A stretch of 64,000 nucleotides of DNA from Leuctra nigra (lineage: Eukaryota; Arthropoda; Insecta; Plecoptera; Leuctridae), in NCBI GenBank assembly GCA_934045905.1, contig OW203762.1, forward strand, positions 3,658,001 through 3,722,000, written 5' to 3'. Made by a program: the position numbers and the translations under genes. Of this stretch, positions 1 through 10,364 are shown piece by piece. The stretch's first letter is position 1. Every line of letters begins with the position of its first letter. Below the pieces are notes generated by a model. It was not told where the DNA came from. It saw only the letters and a program-made list of their open reading frames with translations, and ran no database searches.

Positions 1-1328
1 GTTAAATTAATAAAATAGAATTCTAAATGCGCAATTATCGAAAATGTGTCCATCCAATTTTCTAACAGTATACGTTGAAATTAACAATACAATTTTATTT
101 TACATACCATCCAGACCATCTATGATATAGACTAATCTTAACTTAAAATTAACATTCCTCTCCACAGTTCGGTGAAATACCATATGCGAAAACGCATTTA
201 CATACAACAACGTGACATTATCGTGCTATCTCTTGAAATTACAATTAAATGTTGAAATACCATAAGTGTTACCATGTAATTAATCTAATTTCTTACATTA
301 TTACCAAATACAACATGACATTACCGTATCATTGCTTGCCATATGACAATTAAAAGTTGAAATACACATAAGTGTAACAATGTACTGCATACAATCTCTT
401 ACCCATTTACAAAAATACAATGCGACATTATCGTAGCTTTCTTGACATATGACAATAAAAAGTTGAAACACACATAAGTGCCCTTAATTAAGATGGAAGA
501 ATGTAATTAATCAAATCTCTTAAGTAGACCGGGGTGAATTGAAATTACCTATAGTACATATGTGAAGTTGCAAGACGTGACTTTGAACAATAGATCAAAC
601 ACGGAAACAACAAACTGGATTCTCGGGTCCGTCAACACTATACAGCTACCCTTATTCAGTGGGTCAACTTTCACTCTCACTTGGCACACGTAATCTTGCG
701 GTAAATGAACGTCAGTCTGTAACTCGGGGAGGGTTTGATCAAGGTGATCGTCCGTCTAGACTTTGTCAAGCCAGGATATGGGGCTTTCTTCTCGACAGGT
801 TGATTTGTTGTTGTCGATGTACAGCACCCACGGCTTGAACGTGAACCCTTGTTCCTCCGTACAGCTGATCGCTCTGCCTCGCCTGGTGCCTGGTAAGAGT
901 GTCCGTGTAGACGTCCCTCCAATCCGAGCCTGGCGCCTCCAAGGACAGCAGCTATAAAATATTTACAAGTAAACATTCACATATATAATGGCAATCCACC
1001 CTTACTCCAATCACATTTCCCTTTCCTTGAGTAGCGCTACGTCTATACGCTACACAAACCTAATAGATATGACACTTTCGATTTCAAATTCTCTTTGTCC
1101 TACTCTTATATTATGTTTAAATCTAAACTTATACAAGGATTCAGTACACATTGTGTGTACACATTATAACTATAAGACACTTCCAATATTCCTGTGTCCT
1201 GTACACATTAAAATTAACTAAAATGTATACTTGATATTGGGTGTTTCACAAGACATTGTGACCCAGCAGGGGACACTTCAATAAGCATTCCCTTTACAAC
1301 AATTAATACATGACTTCCTAATGTTAAA
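1..1328. other. AT-rich flank downstream of the env-like gene, possible 3' LTR region
   Basis: No convincing protein-coding gene is seen here. The region lies downstream (minus-strand sense) of the env-like remnant at 1329-3090, so a retroviral 3' LTR is expected. A purine-rich stretch, read on the minus strand as GTAAAGGGAA followed by TGCTTATTG near 1287, could be a polypurine tract with an LTR start. The other LTR is outside the window, so this cannot be confirmed. The short ORFs at 677-976 and 763-957 overlap on opposite strands and show no domain. Confidence 0.3.
190..510. repeat. Tandem repeat, about 105 bp, three imperfect copies
   Basis: Three copies of a roughly 104-108 bp unit start near 206, 310 and 418. 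Each contains a variant of ACAAYRYGACATTA, then TTGAAAT or CATATGACAAT, then GTTGAAATAC and CATAAGTG. The copies differ by substitutions and small indels, so the array is old. It may be the subrepeat array of a retroviral LTR belonging to the env-like remnant to its right; that link is inference. Confidence 0.65.
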
Positions 1329-3090
1329 CTAAAACTGCGCCGGACCTGTGGGCGACGCCGACGTCCCTGGGATCGCCGCTAACGAAATCTCTTCCTCCTC
1401 CGTCGACTGGTTTCTCCTAGTTTTAATACATTTTGAGAACAGTGAAGGACTTATCCAGTTACATTTACAAACAATGAACGTTAAAATTGTTACCAGAATT
1501 AAAACGCAAGACATTAATGAAATGGGTAACACGTGCTTCTCCGCTCTGTGATAGATTGAAGTCTTTTCTAATTTTCTCAATTCATCGGCCCAAACATGAA
1601 TTGGGACTCTCAATGGTGGATAATCCTGGTCCTTCAGTGCTCTCAGGACTGAGTTTACTTTATCAGGATGAATCAGGGAATGGGTCTCTCGGTCCATGGA
1701 AGTCAAAATATCTGGCACCGGAGGTATATGGAATTCTACATTTTTCGCATAAGTTGAAGACTCTGAGGTGTGGGGCAGAAGAATACAATTATTACTATGA
1801 GCATAGCAATTTGCTATCTGATTTGATTTGCTAATTTGATACTACCTGAGTTTACGATGTTGGTTTCAGTAACCAGGGACTGAGGGCACTGAATGAACAG
1901 CCTCTCCTCCTTTGCACTGTAAAACCAGGTGTCGCTGTTCATCGCTCTCATCAGCGCCGGTTCGTGATGCAAGATGACTTCCCTTGCACAAAGTATTAAT
2001 AGATTTCCGAATAGCTTTCGTAGGCGGGCAAATCTTCACTATCCCGTCCCTGCACGACAGCAAATCCTCTAAATTTTATTCTAAAAACAATTGTCTGTCT
2101 TCTGAAATTTAAAATTTGGAACTATTTGAACAGCCGCGCTCTGATTCGATAAAAAGTAGGCAGAGGAACTGCATGATACAGCTCGAAAAACCTGTGGTTA
2201 GCTTTCAAAGGAATTGAAATGAAAAGTCGAATCTTAGAGCCAATACTAGCGGCCTGAACGCTAGCTAAATTGTAATATAAAAATACTTCATCCAAACGCA
2301 AGTTGCACAACAAGGTCAGATCGTGAGCTAGAAAGGGTTGAATAGTTGTCAACAATTTCAGCAAACGACTTGGCGGTAAGAAATAGGATGACAATTTTGA
2401 TAACGCTGTTAATTCTAAAGCTGACTGAAAATAACTGAGGCCCCCTAAAAATGGAGTCCAAGGAAATATCCAAAGCTCGGATGGCAGACTGAATTGCAAA
2501 CAAATGTACTATAGTTGACTCTAAAGATGAATTATGATCTTCTAATCTAGACTGAACTTCATTGATTTTATCGTTCATCAGAGACAGTGCACCGGTCAAT
2601 CGTTTGATTTCTAAACTATTCCGGTTCCCAACGTGCACGGTCTCGTTAATGAAACTCAACTGGCTCTGCATTAGGTGCACAATGCCTTCACTCTTGGTTT
2701 CAATTGCTCCCAACCGACTATTGACTGCGCCTCCAAATCTTCATTTATTAATGTTCCAAATAACAGCTTCAATCCTCTTCCGCCCAAATCAATCAATCCC
2801 CTCGTTACACGTGTTTCTACGGGTGCCAAAGTATGTGTTATGTCTTCTCATGATTTTACTGTCTTTACTGCCTCGAGCGATAATCTCTCGGTCTCTGCCT
2901 GAATCATTTTCTGAACTTCTGCTGCCTCCCCCTGCAAACCACTCGCTACCGCTGTCATGTTTAAATTTTGAATTTTGCCCACTGTGTCCATAAAATTTGC
3001 GATTGCGGTTTCATAATTTCTAATATCTACTTCCATAGTTATCACCCATTTATCCTGACTGAGTAAAATACTCTTACCTTCATCTCTCAT
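1329..3090 (-). pseudogene. Env-like glycoprotein remnant (baculovirus F / insect errantivirus type)
   Basis: A broken envelope-like coding region is spread over three frames. The N-terminal piece (3090-2848) and a second piece (2713-2288) carry the helical, heptad-rich character of F-type fusion proteins. Between them a basic R-x-x-R-like cleavage site is followed by a Gly-rich hydrophobic stretch, resembling a furin site and fusion peptide. A further piece (2499-2122) is followed by a C-terminal piece (1718-1329) with one clear membrane span (about 24 hydrophobic residues) and a short cytoplasmic tail. Insect endogenous retroviruses carry such env genes just before the 3' LTR, which fits the repeat-rich DNA to the left. 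Frameshifts separate all pieces, so no functional protein is expected. No gag or pol of this element is in the window. Confidence 0.6.
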
Positions 3091-3125
3091 GAAAACCAGT
3101 CCCTTTCCAATAAGTCTCCACCCTG

Positions 3126-3127
<2 letters not shown>

Positions 3128-3195
<68 letters not shown>
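3128..3195. repeat. (CT)n microsatellite
   Basis: An almost uninterrupted CT dinucleotide run of about 67 bp, ending in a short T-rich tail. It lies just upstream (minus sense) of the env-like remnant. Confidence 0.97.
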
Positions 3196-3198
<3 letters not shown>

Positions 3199-3414
3199 CT
3201 CTGATTGTACTCAATTCAAAATGGCCGCCTCCTGTGTTCATGTTGACATTTAAATATTTCTTTGTTTTGCGTCTTGTCTATTCTCATTCTTGTTATTCAA
3301 ATATTTTCTCTACTCCTTTTAGGTGTGTTCTCTTCTTAGCATTTTCAATATAAAACATCAACTTTATTGCACCTATCCCCAGGCGCGTAGCAACTCGCAG
3401 TAACTGAGTTCAAG

Positions 3415-4412
3415 ATGGCGGGCGATGCTAGTCAAGGGAAATTACTGGTGCCGCAAAAAATCGAAGATTTTAAAGCGAGGGATCTTCAACGAGTGCTTGA
3501 ACGGTCGGGTTAAAGTAAGGAAGGGAAGAAGGATGATCAGGTGGAAAGATTGACAGGTGCAGCTACTCATTAATGGAACTTGCGAGAGTTTAGGTATTTA
3601 AATTTGTATGCAACAATTGGACATGGCTACCGACAAGGTGGGTGCAACTTATATTGCTAATAATCATCTGAAAGCTATAATTTGCGAGAAAGATAATCGG
3701 CTGGATTCCCAAGACCAAATCAACAACTTACTCAAAGATAAGATTACTTAGCTGCCTAAGATGAAAGTCGCGGAAAGTGAAAAGGAGGTGTTGCCTCATG
3801 TTTACATTAATACTGTACAAAAGAGCCGTGAGAGGGCGCTCGCGCTAGCAGCAGCGGAGGCGAAATCCGTACCGGCGGCTATTTCAAACGAACTGACTCA
3901 GTCTAGCTATGATAGAGACGTCACTCTCCCCCTACCACCGCCCCTACTACCCCTCTCACTGTTGTGGCCGAGCGGGTCTGAGACTATGAGGCCAGGAGGT
4001 GGAGGGAATTCCTAGCTGCCCAGCTGTTTCAGCGAAAACAACAACAATAACAGGAAAAGCCACTCTTGATGATGATTTTACATTGGATCAAGAAGGATTT
4101 AAATTGGTGAACACCAGAAAAAGGCACCGACAAAAGTTCACACTTGGTACTGCTGCTGCTCCTGAGGGATCGACGAGACTGGCGGTAGCGGCGAGGAAGA
4201 GTTTCCTGCATGTCTGGCGGCTTAACAAGGACGTCACGTATGAAGATATCTTGACGTACGTCAAGGACAATCTGGTAGACCCTTCTGACTCGATCACCTG
4301 TGAGAAACTCAATGCTAGGGGTGATTACAGCTCGTTTAAAGTCGGCTTATGTGAAACTCTTTATGAAAATCGGAGTTGTCCGGTGGCCTGCGGGTGCGGC
4401 CATAAAGATTGA
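3415..4412 (+). pseudogene. Decayed ORF1 of a non-LTR retrotransposon
   Basis: The first ATG (3415) sits in an AAGATGGCGG context and begins a helical, SAP-like segment that is soon interrupted by stops. Coding sense returns at 3999-4412 (137 codons). That part resembles the C-terminal ORF1 region of insect CR1/Jockey-type elements, with a basic linker, an L-H-V-W-R-L segment and a G-D-Y-S-S-F-K motif followed by E-N-R-S-C-P. These motif assignments are from memory of the families. The ORF1 ends where an unrelated minus-strand element 3' end begins (4436), so the element is cut there and has no ORF2. Several frameshifts and stops make it a fossil. Confidence 0.5.
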
Positions 4413-4435
4413 CAATAAGGAACCCTCTTGACATT

Positions 4436-5121
4436 CAATTCAATTCAATTTATTGGTCTGTTTTAAATTTACATTTGGTGGTAAACAACACTTCATATCA
4501 TTTCGTCGTACATAATTGTCATAAATTACAGTGACAATACAATACAATTTGACAGAGTTACAATAATATCATAAACGGATAAATGCGAGTGATCTAGGAC
4601 ATATTCTGACATCTCTGACAGAGTAACAATATCATAAATGGATAGATAAGTGCGAATGTTATATAGGACACCTTAAAACTACGGAAATACCTATGCTTTC
4701 AGATAAATAGACAACTAATCATTATGAATACCTCCTAATTATCAATTTAAACTTGGAAATATTTTTCTTTTCTTTAATCATTGCAGCAGCTAGTTTGATT
4801 GTGGTGGTGATTTTGTCGCCTGTGGTTGACAGATTTCTTCTTTCTAGCTGTTCTTTAAGTTCCTTGGATTGAAGGTCTTCGAAAAGTATCTGCTCAATGG
4901 AGCAACTGGAGTCAGTTTTATCATCATCCTTTTCCATGAGTACTTCTAACATTGCTTTGAATTCTAATATTGAGTCCGGAAGATTTTTTAATGGCATCGA
5001 GTTCCACATGCGGATGCCCCTGCCAAGAAGGGAATGAAGACCTGGAGTGGTGACGTATCTCGGCAAACCAATAAGAACGTTGAGTTTTGCAAAGTGATAA
5101 AAATGTCGTAAAATCTAACAA
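4436..5121 (-). mobile_element. 5'-truncated non-LTR retrotransposon, 3' end only
   Basis: On the minus strand this piece ends in a pentamer tail, (TTGAA)n, at 4436-4450. This is the usual short-repeat 3' end of CR1/L2/Jockey-like elements. The 114-codon ORF at 4722-5066 looks like the last part of a reverse-transcriptase ORF, with G-I-R-M-W-N-S-M-P and N-L-P-D-S-I before a final amphipathic stretch. It ends in an unusual tail that reads like a SAP motif (L-x-S-K-E-L-K-E-Q-L-E-R-R-N-L-S-T-T-G). Everything upstream of about 5121 is missing. Confidence 0.55.
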
Positions 5122-5137
5122 GTAGCAATAATCTCAC

Positions 5138-5222
5138 ATATGGCTTGTCGGCAACGGGATCTTTGAGTGCCGCGAACTCTACCTCAATATCATCGTCTAC
5201 AGCCACTGCTTTCTCAACCGGA
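5138..5222 (-). CDS. Possible isolated internal exon, unknown gene
   Basis: On the minus strand a TTTTAG acceptor precedes an 85-bp open segment rich in Asp, Glu and Val, followed by a GTGAG donor. The splice sites are good but the exon is short, and no neighbouring exon of the same gene can be recognised. It could be a chance arrangement next to the truncated retroelement. Confidence 0.2.
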
Positions 5223-5835
5223 CTAAAACAAAATCCATAGTAAATCTTTTAAAATTGTGTATTGAATGCTAAAGAGTAAAAACGACCTCGGACCATGTTA
5301 AAGTTCATACATAAGTTCACAACCACGTCATGAGGGAGGATTCATTCTAACATATGTACCAATAGCACCCCTGCACATATGCGTTTGCCTTTGCGTTTTG
5401 TTGTAGACAGCATTTGTCCTGGTGCACTTTTTAAAAACAGCAAGGGTTGAAACTAATTGACAGAAATATTAATTACATGATTGTTCGGCAAAAATTGGCA
5501 AATAACATGGGATGGAGTACCGTCTTTGTATAGCAAAACGTAGACAAGAGAATTTCTTGTGATGTCGTGTAACGAAGGTTTTAGAACATAACGGTTTTCG
5601 TGGTTCCACGAGAATACATTTAAACCATTGCTAAGATTGTCAAATCAACTAACAACTAATAGTATCAAAGTAATTGTTGAATTATAGTAGACAGAATAGA
5701 AAATTAGTAGTTACAATAGGGATCGAGTTCAGTGGAGTTTTTACCGCGATCGCTAGAACGAGAGCAGCGGCGGCGCTCTGCCGCGCGGTTTCACAAGTAC
5801 CTTGACGCGCTAAATAATTCATTACTCCCACATCC
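5223..5835. other. No recognisable gene
   Basis: AT-rich DNA with one short minus-strand ORF (5682-5870) that runs into the palindrome on its right and shows no domain. I see nothing else supportable here. Confidence 0.5.
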
Positions 5836-6981
5836 CTATAGTCAGCGTAGCCTTGAGAAACGCAAGCCATGAATGGAAAGTGTACAATGGCGACTTAATT
5901 TGTTCAACAATAATATTGTGACTACACTTCTTTTGTAAATTTCGCTTCCATCGTATTGACTGGTGGTTTAAACCCGGTCACTTTGGCTAAGGGGGGAGCA
6001 CTCAAGCAAGAATAATCCGTTATTGATACATTTGTAAGTCCTTTGTCTTATTCGATTTTTATATTTTTGACTGTGATTAGGAAATCTTCGTTGAACATAA
6101 ATACAAATCATTTTTTGATTCATGAATTTAAGTGCAGAATTGAATTAAAATCCAATAAAATGCTGAGATGAAAACAATCAATGTGACAGTTGAACTCATT
6201 CAATTACTGTCCGATTTCCACAAATTAAAACCCGATTTTTATCTATGTTCAACAAGGAATTGTTAAATCCAATAATAAATATGAAAATCGTGCTTTATAA
6301 ATAAGTTGCAAAATAATAAGATTCGGATCATTTGCTCCATTGAACACAAACCTCTAATCTTAGGCCAGGTTTGCAGTAATTTCCTGTCCAGAAGGGAGGG
6401 AGCTGGCCAGACAGGTTCCAGGTAGAATCGACAGGAAATTATTGCCAACCTGGGCTACAAAAGCGGAAGTTTGTGTGCAGAGAAGCAAATGATCCGAATC
6501 TTATTATTTTGCAACTTATTTATAAAGCACGATTTTCATAATTATTTGATATTACAATTCCTTGTTGAACATAGATAGAAATCGTTTTTTAATTTGTGGA
6601 AATCGGACAGTAATTGAATGAGTTCAACTGTCACATTGATTGTTTTCATCTCAGCATTTTATTGGATTTTAATTCAATTATGCACTTAAATTCATGAATC
6701 AAAAAATGATTTGTATTTATAATTAGCAAAGATTTCCTAATCACAGTCACAAATATAAAAATCGAATAAGATAAAGTACTTACAAATGTATCAATAACGG
6801 ATTATTCTTGCTTGAGTGCTCCCCCCTTAGCCAAAGTGACCGGGTTTAAACCACCAGTCAATACGATGGAAGCGAAATTTACAAAAGAAGTGTTGTCACA
6901 ATATTATTGTTGAACAAATTAAGTCGCCATTGTACACTTTCCATTCATGGCTTGCGTTTCTCAAGGCTACGCTGACTATAG
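5836..6981. repeat. Large foldback palindrome of 1146 bp
   Basis: The sequence from CTATAGTCAGCG at 5836 is repeated in reverse complement up to CGCTGACTATAG ending at 6981. Arms of roughly 510-560 bp match closely along their whole length; for example, the block containing AAGGGGGGAGCACTC at about 5990 pairs with GAGTGCTCCCCCCTT near 6820. Only a short spacer around 6395-6430 separates them. A few substitutions and small indels show the arms have diverged slightly. There is no ORF of note. This fits a foldback (TIR-only) DNA element or MITE, or a palindromic duplication. No clean target duplication is visible. Confidence 0.9.
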
Positions 6982-7628
6982 ACACTCCAACTTGAAGTTT
7001 TTACAGTAAGTAGATAACATATCGGCAATTATATGGTAAAAATTTAAAAATTATTAAAAATGTAGTGGAACTTTGAATGTAGTGGTGGAACTTTGTAGTG
7101 GAACTTTAAAAAATGTAGTGGAACTTTGAATTTTTTACTTTTATTTTTTTGAATGTTGTAATTTAAGAAACATACTGTGTATACCATAGTAAATAGAGCA
7201 TAAAAAGAGCTTTAATTTGGTAAAAAATAATCTCCGTACGATGTTGGGATAAAAAATTACGAGCTATGAAAGTGCGAGCGGAATGTTCAAAAAGTACAAA
7301 ATCATGATATTTTGCAAGCTTGCACTTCGGAAGTGGTTGCCCTCAAGGTCAAACAAAAAAACACGTGTCGACTATTTTTAGGTAGACAATATTCAAAAAA
7401 ATAAAAAAAATAAAAATCGCAGGAGGTCAGGTCAATTTTCGGCATTTTTTGGTTGTCCTGAGGCGGAATGACCCGATAATGTGATACTTCTTTAGACTAA
7501 TTCTAATTCTTATTTTAATTCTATTAAAATCGTCATATAAACTGTATTAGTTGTCCATGTATATTTAAGGCCCTCGTCGAGAAATGGCTCACACGAGACG
7601 CTCGCTGACAGGAATCAAAATTCCTGTA
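6982..7628. other. AT-rich DNA without a recognisable gene
   Basis: Contains a short repeated phrase, TAGTGGAACTTTGAATG and variants, three to four times around 7064-7130, and A/T homopolymers. No coding or RNA signal is seen. Confidence 0.5.
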
Positions 7629-7666
7629 AAAATCCACATATCGTATTAATACGATATGTGGATTTT
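7629..7666. repeat. Perfect 38-bp palindrome
   Basis: The 19-bp arm beginning AAAATCCACATATCGTATT is followed directly by its exact reverse complement. A third partial copy, ATACGATATGTGGATTTT, follows at about 7696-7713. It lies beside the Mutator-domain fossil and inside its antisense ORF. Confidence 0.9.
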
Positions 7667-7772
7667 CTCGTGGTACGATGTGGTTTCTCGTATTGATACG
7701 ATATGTGGATTTTTTTTCAAAAGGCTCTTGGAGCTGTTTGAACCATCTAAGTTTGTAAAAAAAAAATCCCAC

Positions 7773-7870
7773 ATTTTTCACCAGATGATTTGTACACCTC
7801 ATCTTCACCACAGATTTACCATAAGTCACCTGTCCGCGAATCTGTTTGTATACGCTGGAGTCTCCGTCCT
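7773..7870 (-). pseudogene. Fossil of a Mutator-like transposase domain
   Basis: Within the minus-strand ORF 7533-7985, about 32 codons read D-G-D-S-S-V-Y-K-Q, then Y-G-K-S-V-V-K, then C-T-N-H-L-V-K-N. The same block occurs in the better preserved gene at 23275-25767 (G-D-G-D-A-S-V-Y-A, Y-G-R-Y-V-E-K, C-A-N-H-V-V-R). The rest of the ORF on both sides does not match, so this is a short decayed copy and the surrounding ORF is accidental. Confidence 0.6.
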
Positions 7871-7985
7871 CCTGGAAGAAGAAAGGGTCTTGGTAGAAGG
7901 AAGTGGATTCTGTGGATGGATGTATCATGTTCTGCAATTCCTTTATTGTCCAATGGCCATGTAAGAAATTAATTTGATCGGTCAA

Positions 7986-8794
7986 CTTGTTCCAGTTTTA
8001 ATTTTCCCAGATTCTCTTTTAGATTGCCATTTAATCCAGCAGAGTAAAAATTACAAATCAAGTTTACAGTGAATTCAGCTGATCGATTTTGATAGAATTA
8101 TTTAATGTGAATGTGAGTTGAAAATGTGATTAGTTATTTATGCATAATTTGTGAATATTTATAAAACAAAATCTGAATGTCGCCTTTTGATGTTAAATAA
8201 ATCATTTAAGATAAATTAAATTCATACATGAACTGTATAATAATAAAAAAAAAAATATTGTCCTGATCCATTACTTTGATCCTTCGACCTCTAATCCGAA
8301 AATAATGCCTAACCTTGAAGATTGCAATTAGTGAAGACTTTGTGATACCTGCCATTTGCCTATCGTTTTAGAGCTGTTCGAACTGCCGCATAACGCTTTA
8401 CACCCTGTAATCGGCGATCACGCTTTGCTGTGGCATGGCCTAATATGTTGTTGAAACTCTTAACAATGCATCCAAAAAGATCAATTGGTTCAATTAATGC
8501 AGATGAGGCGTCATAGAAATCCATACGCGTAAGCATTCCTGATTAGCATATACTCGATCCAGTAATTCAGAATTAAATTAACCAGCCGATTTTACTACGT
8601 CATTGAGTTGAGAAAAAAATGGGGTATCATCATCGACAGAAACTTCAATCCACCCCGGTTAATTTTCTCTGTCCATGCGAAAGATTTCATCGTACTAATG
8701 CCGCCCTGGATCTTTAGAAACTTGTCTTCGATACATTGAAGTCTACATTTAGACTTGATCGTTTATTTTAATACATTTAATTTAACTTATATGG
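7986..8794. other. No recognisable gene
   Basis: AT-rich sequence with no ORF over about 60 codons and no repeat structure that I could find. Confidence 0.5.
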
Positions 8795-9129
8795 TTGTAT
8801 TATAATACAACCAATGTTGGCTGTTGGTTGGCTATCCTGAAACTCCCTCAAACACTACCAGTGTTGCCAATAGCGCACACTACAGCTTCTGTTAAGAATA
8901 TTGAAAATAAAGATTGTTTGAAATTTGTTTATGCAAACGAATTGAAGCGTAACATTGCCTTGGGTTATCATTGCCAAGAGTCGAAATGTATAAATTGCAC
9001 AGACACTTGTGATTTTGTTCTCAAAAAATTGTGTAAACTCCCTGAAGCTGTCCTGAAATCACCAGCCAGCCGCGCTATGGTGAGTTTGTTAGTCGGCAGT
9101 CGGAGGCTCAACGTGTCGGACGTGCGTGT
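8795..9129 (+). other. Unrecognised Cys-containing ORF cut by an LTR element
   Basis: An open frame runs into the LTR of the Gypsy element at 9130; the ORF's nominal last codons (to 9148) are LTR sequence. The middle part has C-x2-C-x3-C and other cysteines (residues about 65-85). If the Gypsy element and one CGTGT copy are removed, the frame continues only about a dozen codons (from 16774) before a stop. No family is recognised, and it may be a chance ORF. Confidence 0.25.
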
Positions 9130-9290
9130 TGTAGTGATTTGTAAGTGATTAGATGGAGTAACAAATAAAGACACGTGCATCTACAATAATTCACTCCGTT
9201 TATTCGGCCATCTTCCTTACATCTTCCTCTGCTCACCGCCTGCTATCATGTCGTATCCTTCCTCGGCTCACAGCCTTGTAGGATACTACA
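9130..9290 (-). repeat. 3' LTR of the Gypsy element (161 bp)
   Basis: Begins TGTAGTGATTTG and ends GGATACTACA on the plus strand, matching 16613-16773 nearly base for base. It is the 3' LTR because the element reads on the minus strand. Confidence 0.93.
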
Positions 9291-9304
9291 TCCCTTCCTT
9301 CTTC
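9291..9304 (-). other. Polypurine tract
   Basis: Read on the minus strand, the 14 bases just before the 3' LTR are all purines: GAAGAAGGAAGGGA. This is the normal plus-strand priming site of an LTR retrotransposon. Confidence 0.85.
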
Positions 9305-9530
9305 ACAATTGAACTCATAATCAAATCTTTCTGAATATCATAATTAGTAGAATATTACAATGAATAATATGTACCGATGGAATCCGTCTTCGAGACACAT
9401 AATCGCATAACTGTAACACAAAATCATAATACATAATCTTTCTATATCTATTATTATAATATGAAAAATGAGAGGAAATGATAACAATAATAAGCATGTA
9501 TATGATAATCTTTCACACACATATTCCATA

Positions 9531-10364
9531 TTAGAGTTCATAATCTTTCTGGAGAAAGCCTGGAAGTCGTTTATTTCTCTGTGGTCTTCTGGGTGTTCCA
9601 ATCTCTGCTGTTTCCGTCAACTCCTTCCCGTCCGGGGGTTTAGGTTCAGCAGCAGGTAGAGGAGCAGTTCCCGTTTCTATTTCTTGCACCGCAGACTCCT
9701 CAGCAGTCCGGTGAAATTTCTTCACAAAAGTTGAATTTCGTCTAAACCTGACTCCCTCTGGGGTTTCTATGACCAACGCACTTCCCTCTTTACCAACAAC
9801 TTTGCATGGAGTGGGATGGTAGGGCGTAGTTAGTTTATTTTTCTTTTCTTGTCTTACCAGCACCGTATCACCTTCTCTGATTTCTGATGGTCTTGCACTT
9901 CTCCGTTCATCGATATACTCCTTTCCTTTCTCTTTCCTAGCTCGATCTCTGTCTCTCATTTCCTCGTCGATCCCTGAACATCTGTCAACATCTGGAAGTT
10001 TAGTTCTGATAGGACGATTGGATAAAAGTTTAGCTGGAGGTATACCGGTTGTTGAGTGTGGAGTATTTCGGTACTGGAACAAATATCTTATTAATTCCCT
10101 CTTCCAGTCTAGTCCTGTTCCCTGAGCTATCTTCAATCTCTTCAAAATAGATCTGTTCTGCCTTTCTACTTGGCCATTGGCCTGTGGCCAAAGAGGTGTA
10201 GTGTGATGTAACTTGATTCCTAGTTGTTCCAGGAATAACAAAAGTTCCTTACTGATGAATTGCGGACCATTGTCTGAATGAATCCAGCTCGGCAGTCCAT
10301 ATCTGGCAAACATTTCTTCCAATTTCACTTGTACCTTAGCTGCGGTAATTGTACGCATTACTTC
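9531..10364 (-). pseudogene. Integrase C-terminal part of the Gypsy pol (split gene)
   Basis: This 275-codon frame continues the integrase interrupted at 13354. It carries the second Asp of the D,D-35-E core in W-I-H-S-D-N-G-P-Q-F and the Glu in Q-A-N-G-Q-V-E-R-Q-N, then Y-R-N-T-P-H-S-T-T-G, typical of Gypsy integrases. A basic C-terminal region follows. It ends about 240 bp before the polypurine tract. The nominal start Met is an ordinary internal codon of pol, because the frame reads straight in from the target-site duplication. Confidence 0.92.

Noticed and set aside
190..510. CRISPR-like array
   Set aside because: Only three diverged 105-bp tandem units without spacers, in eukaryotic DNA.
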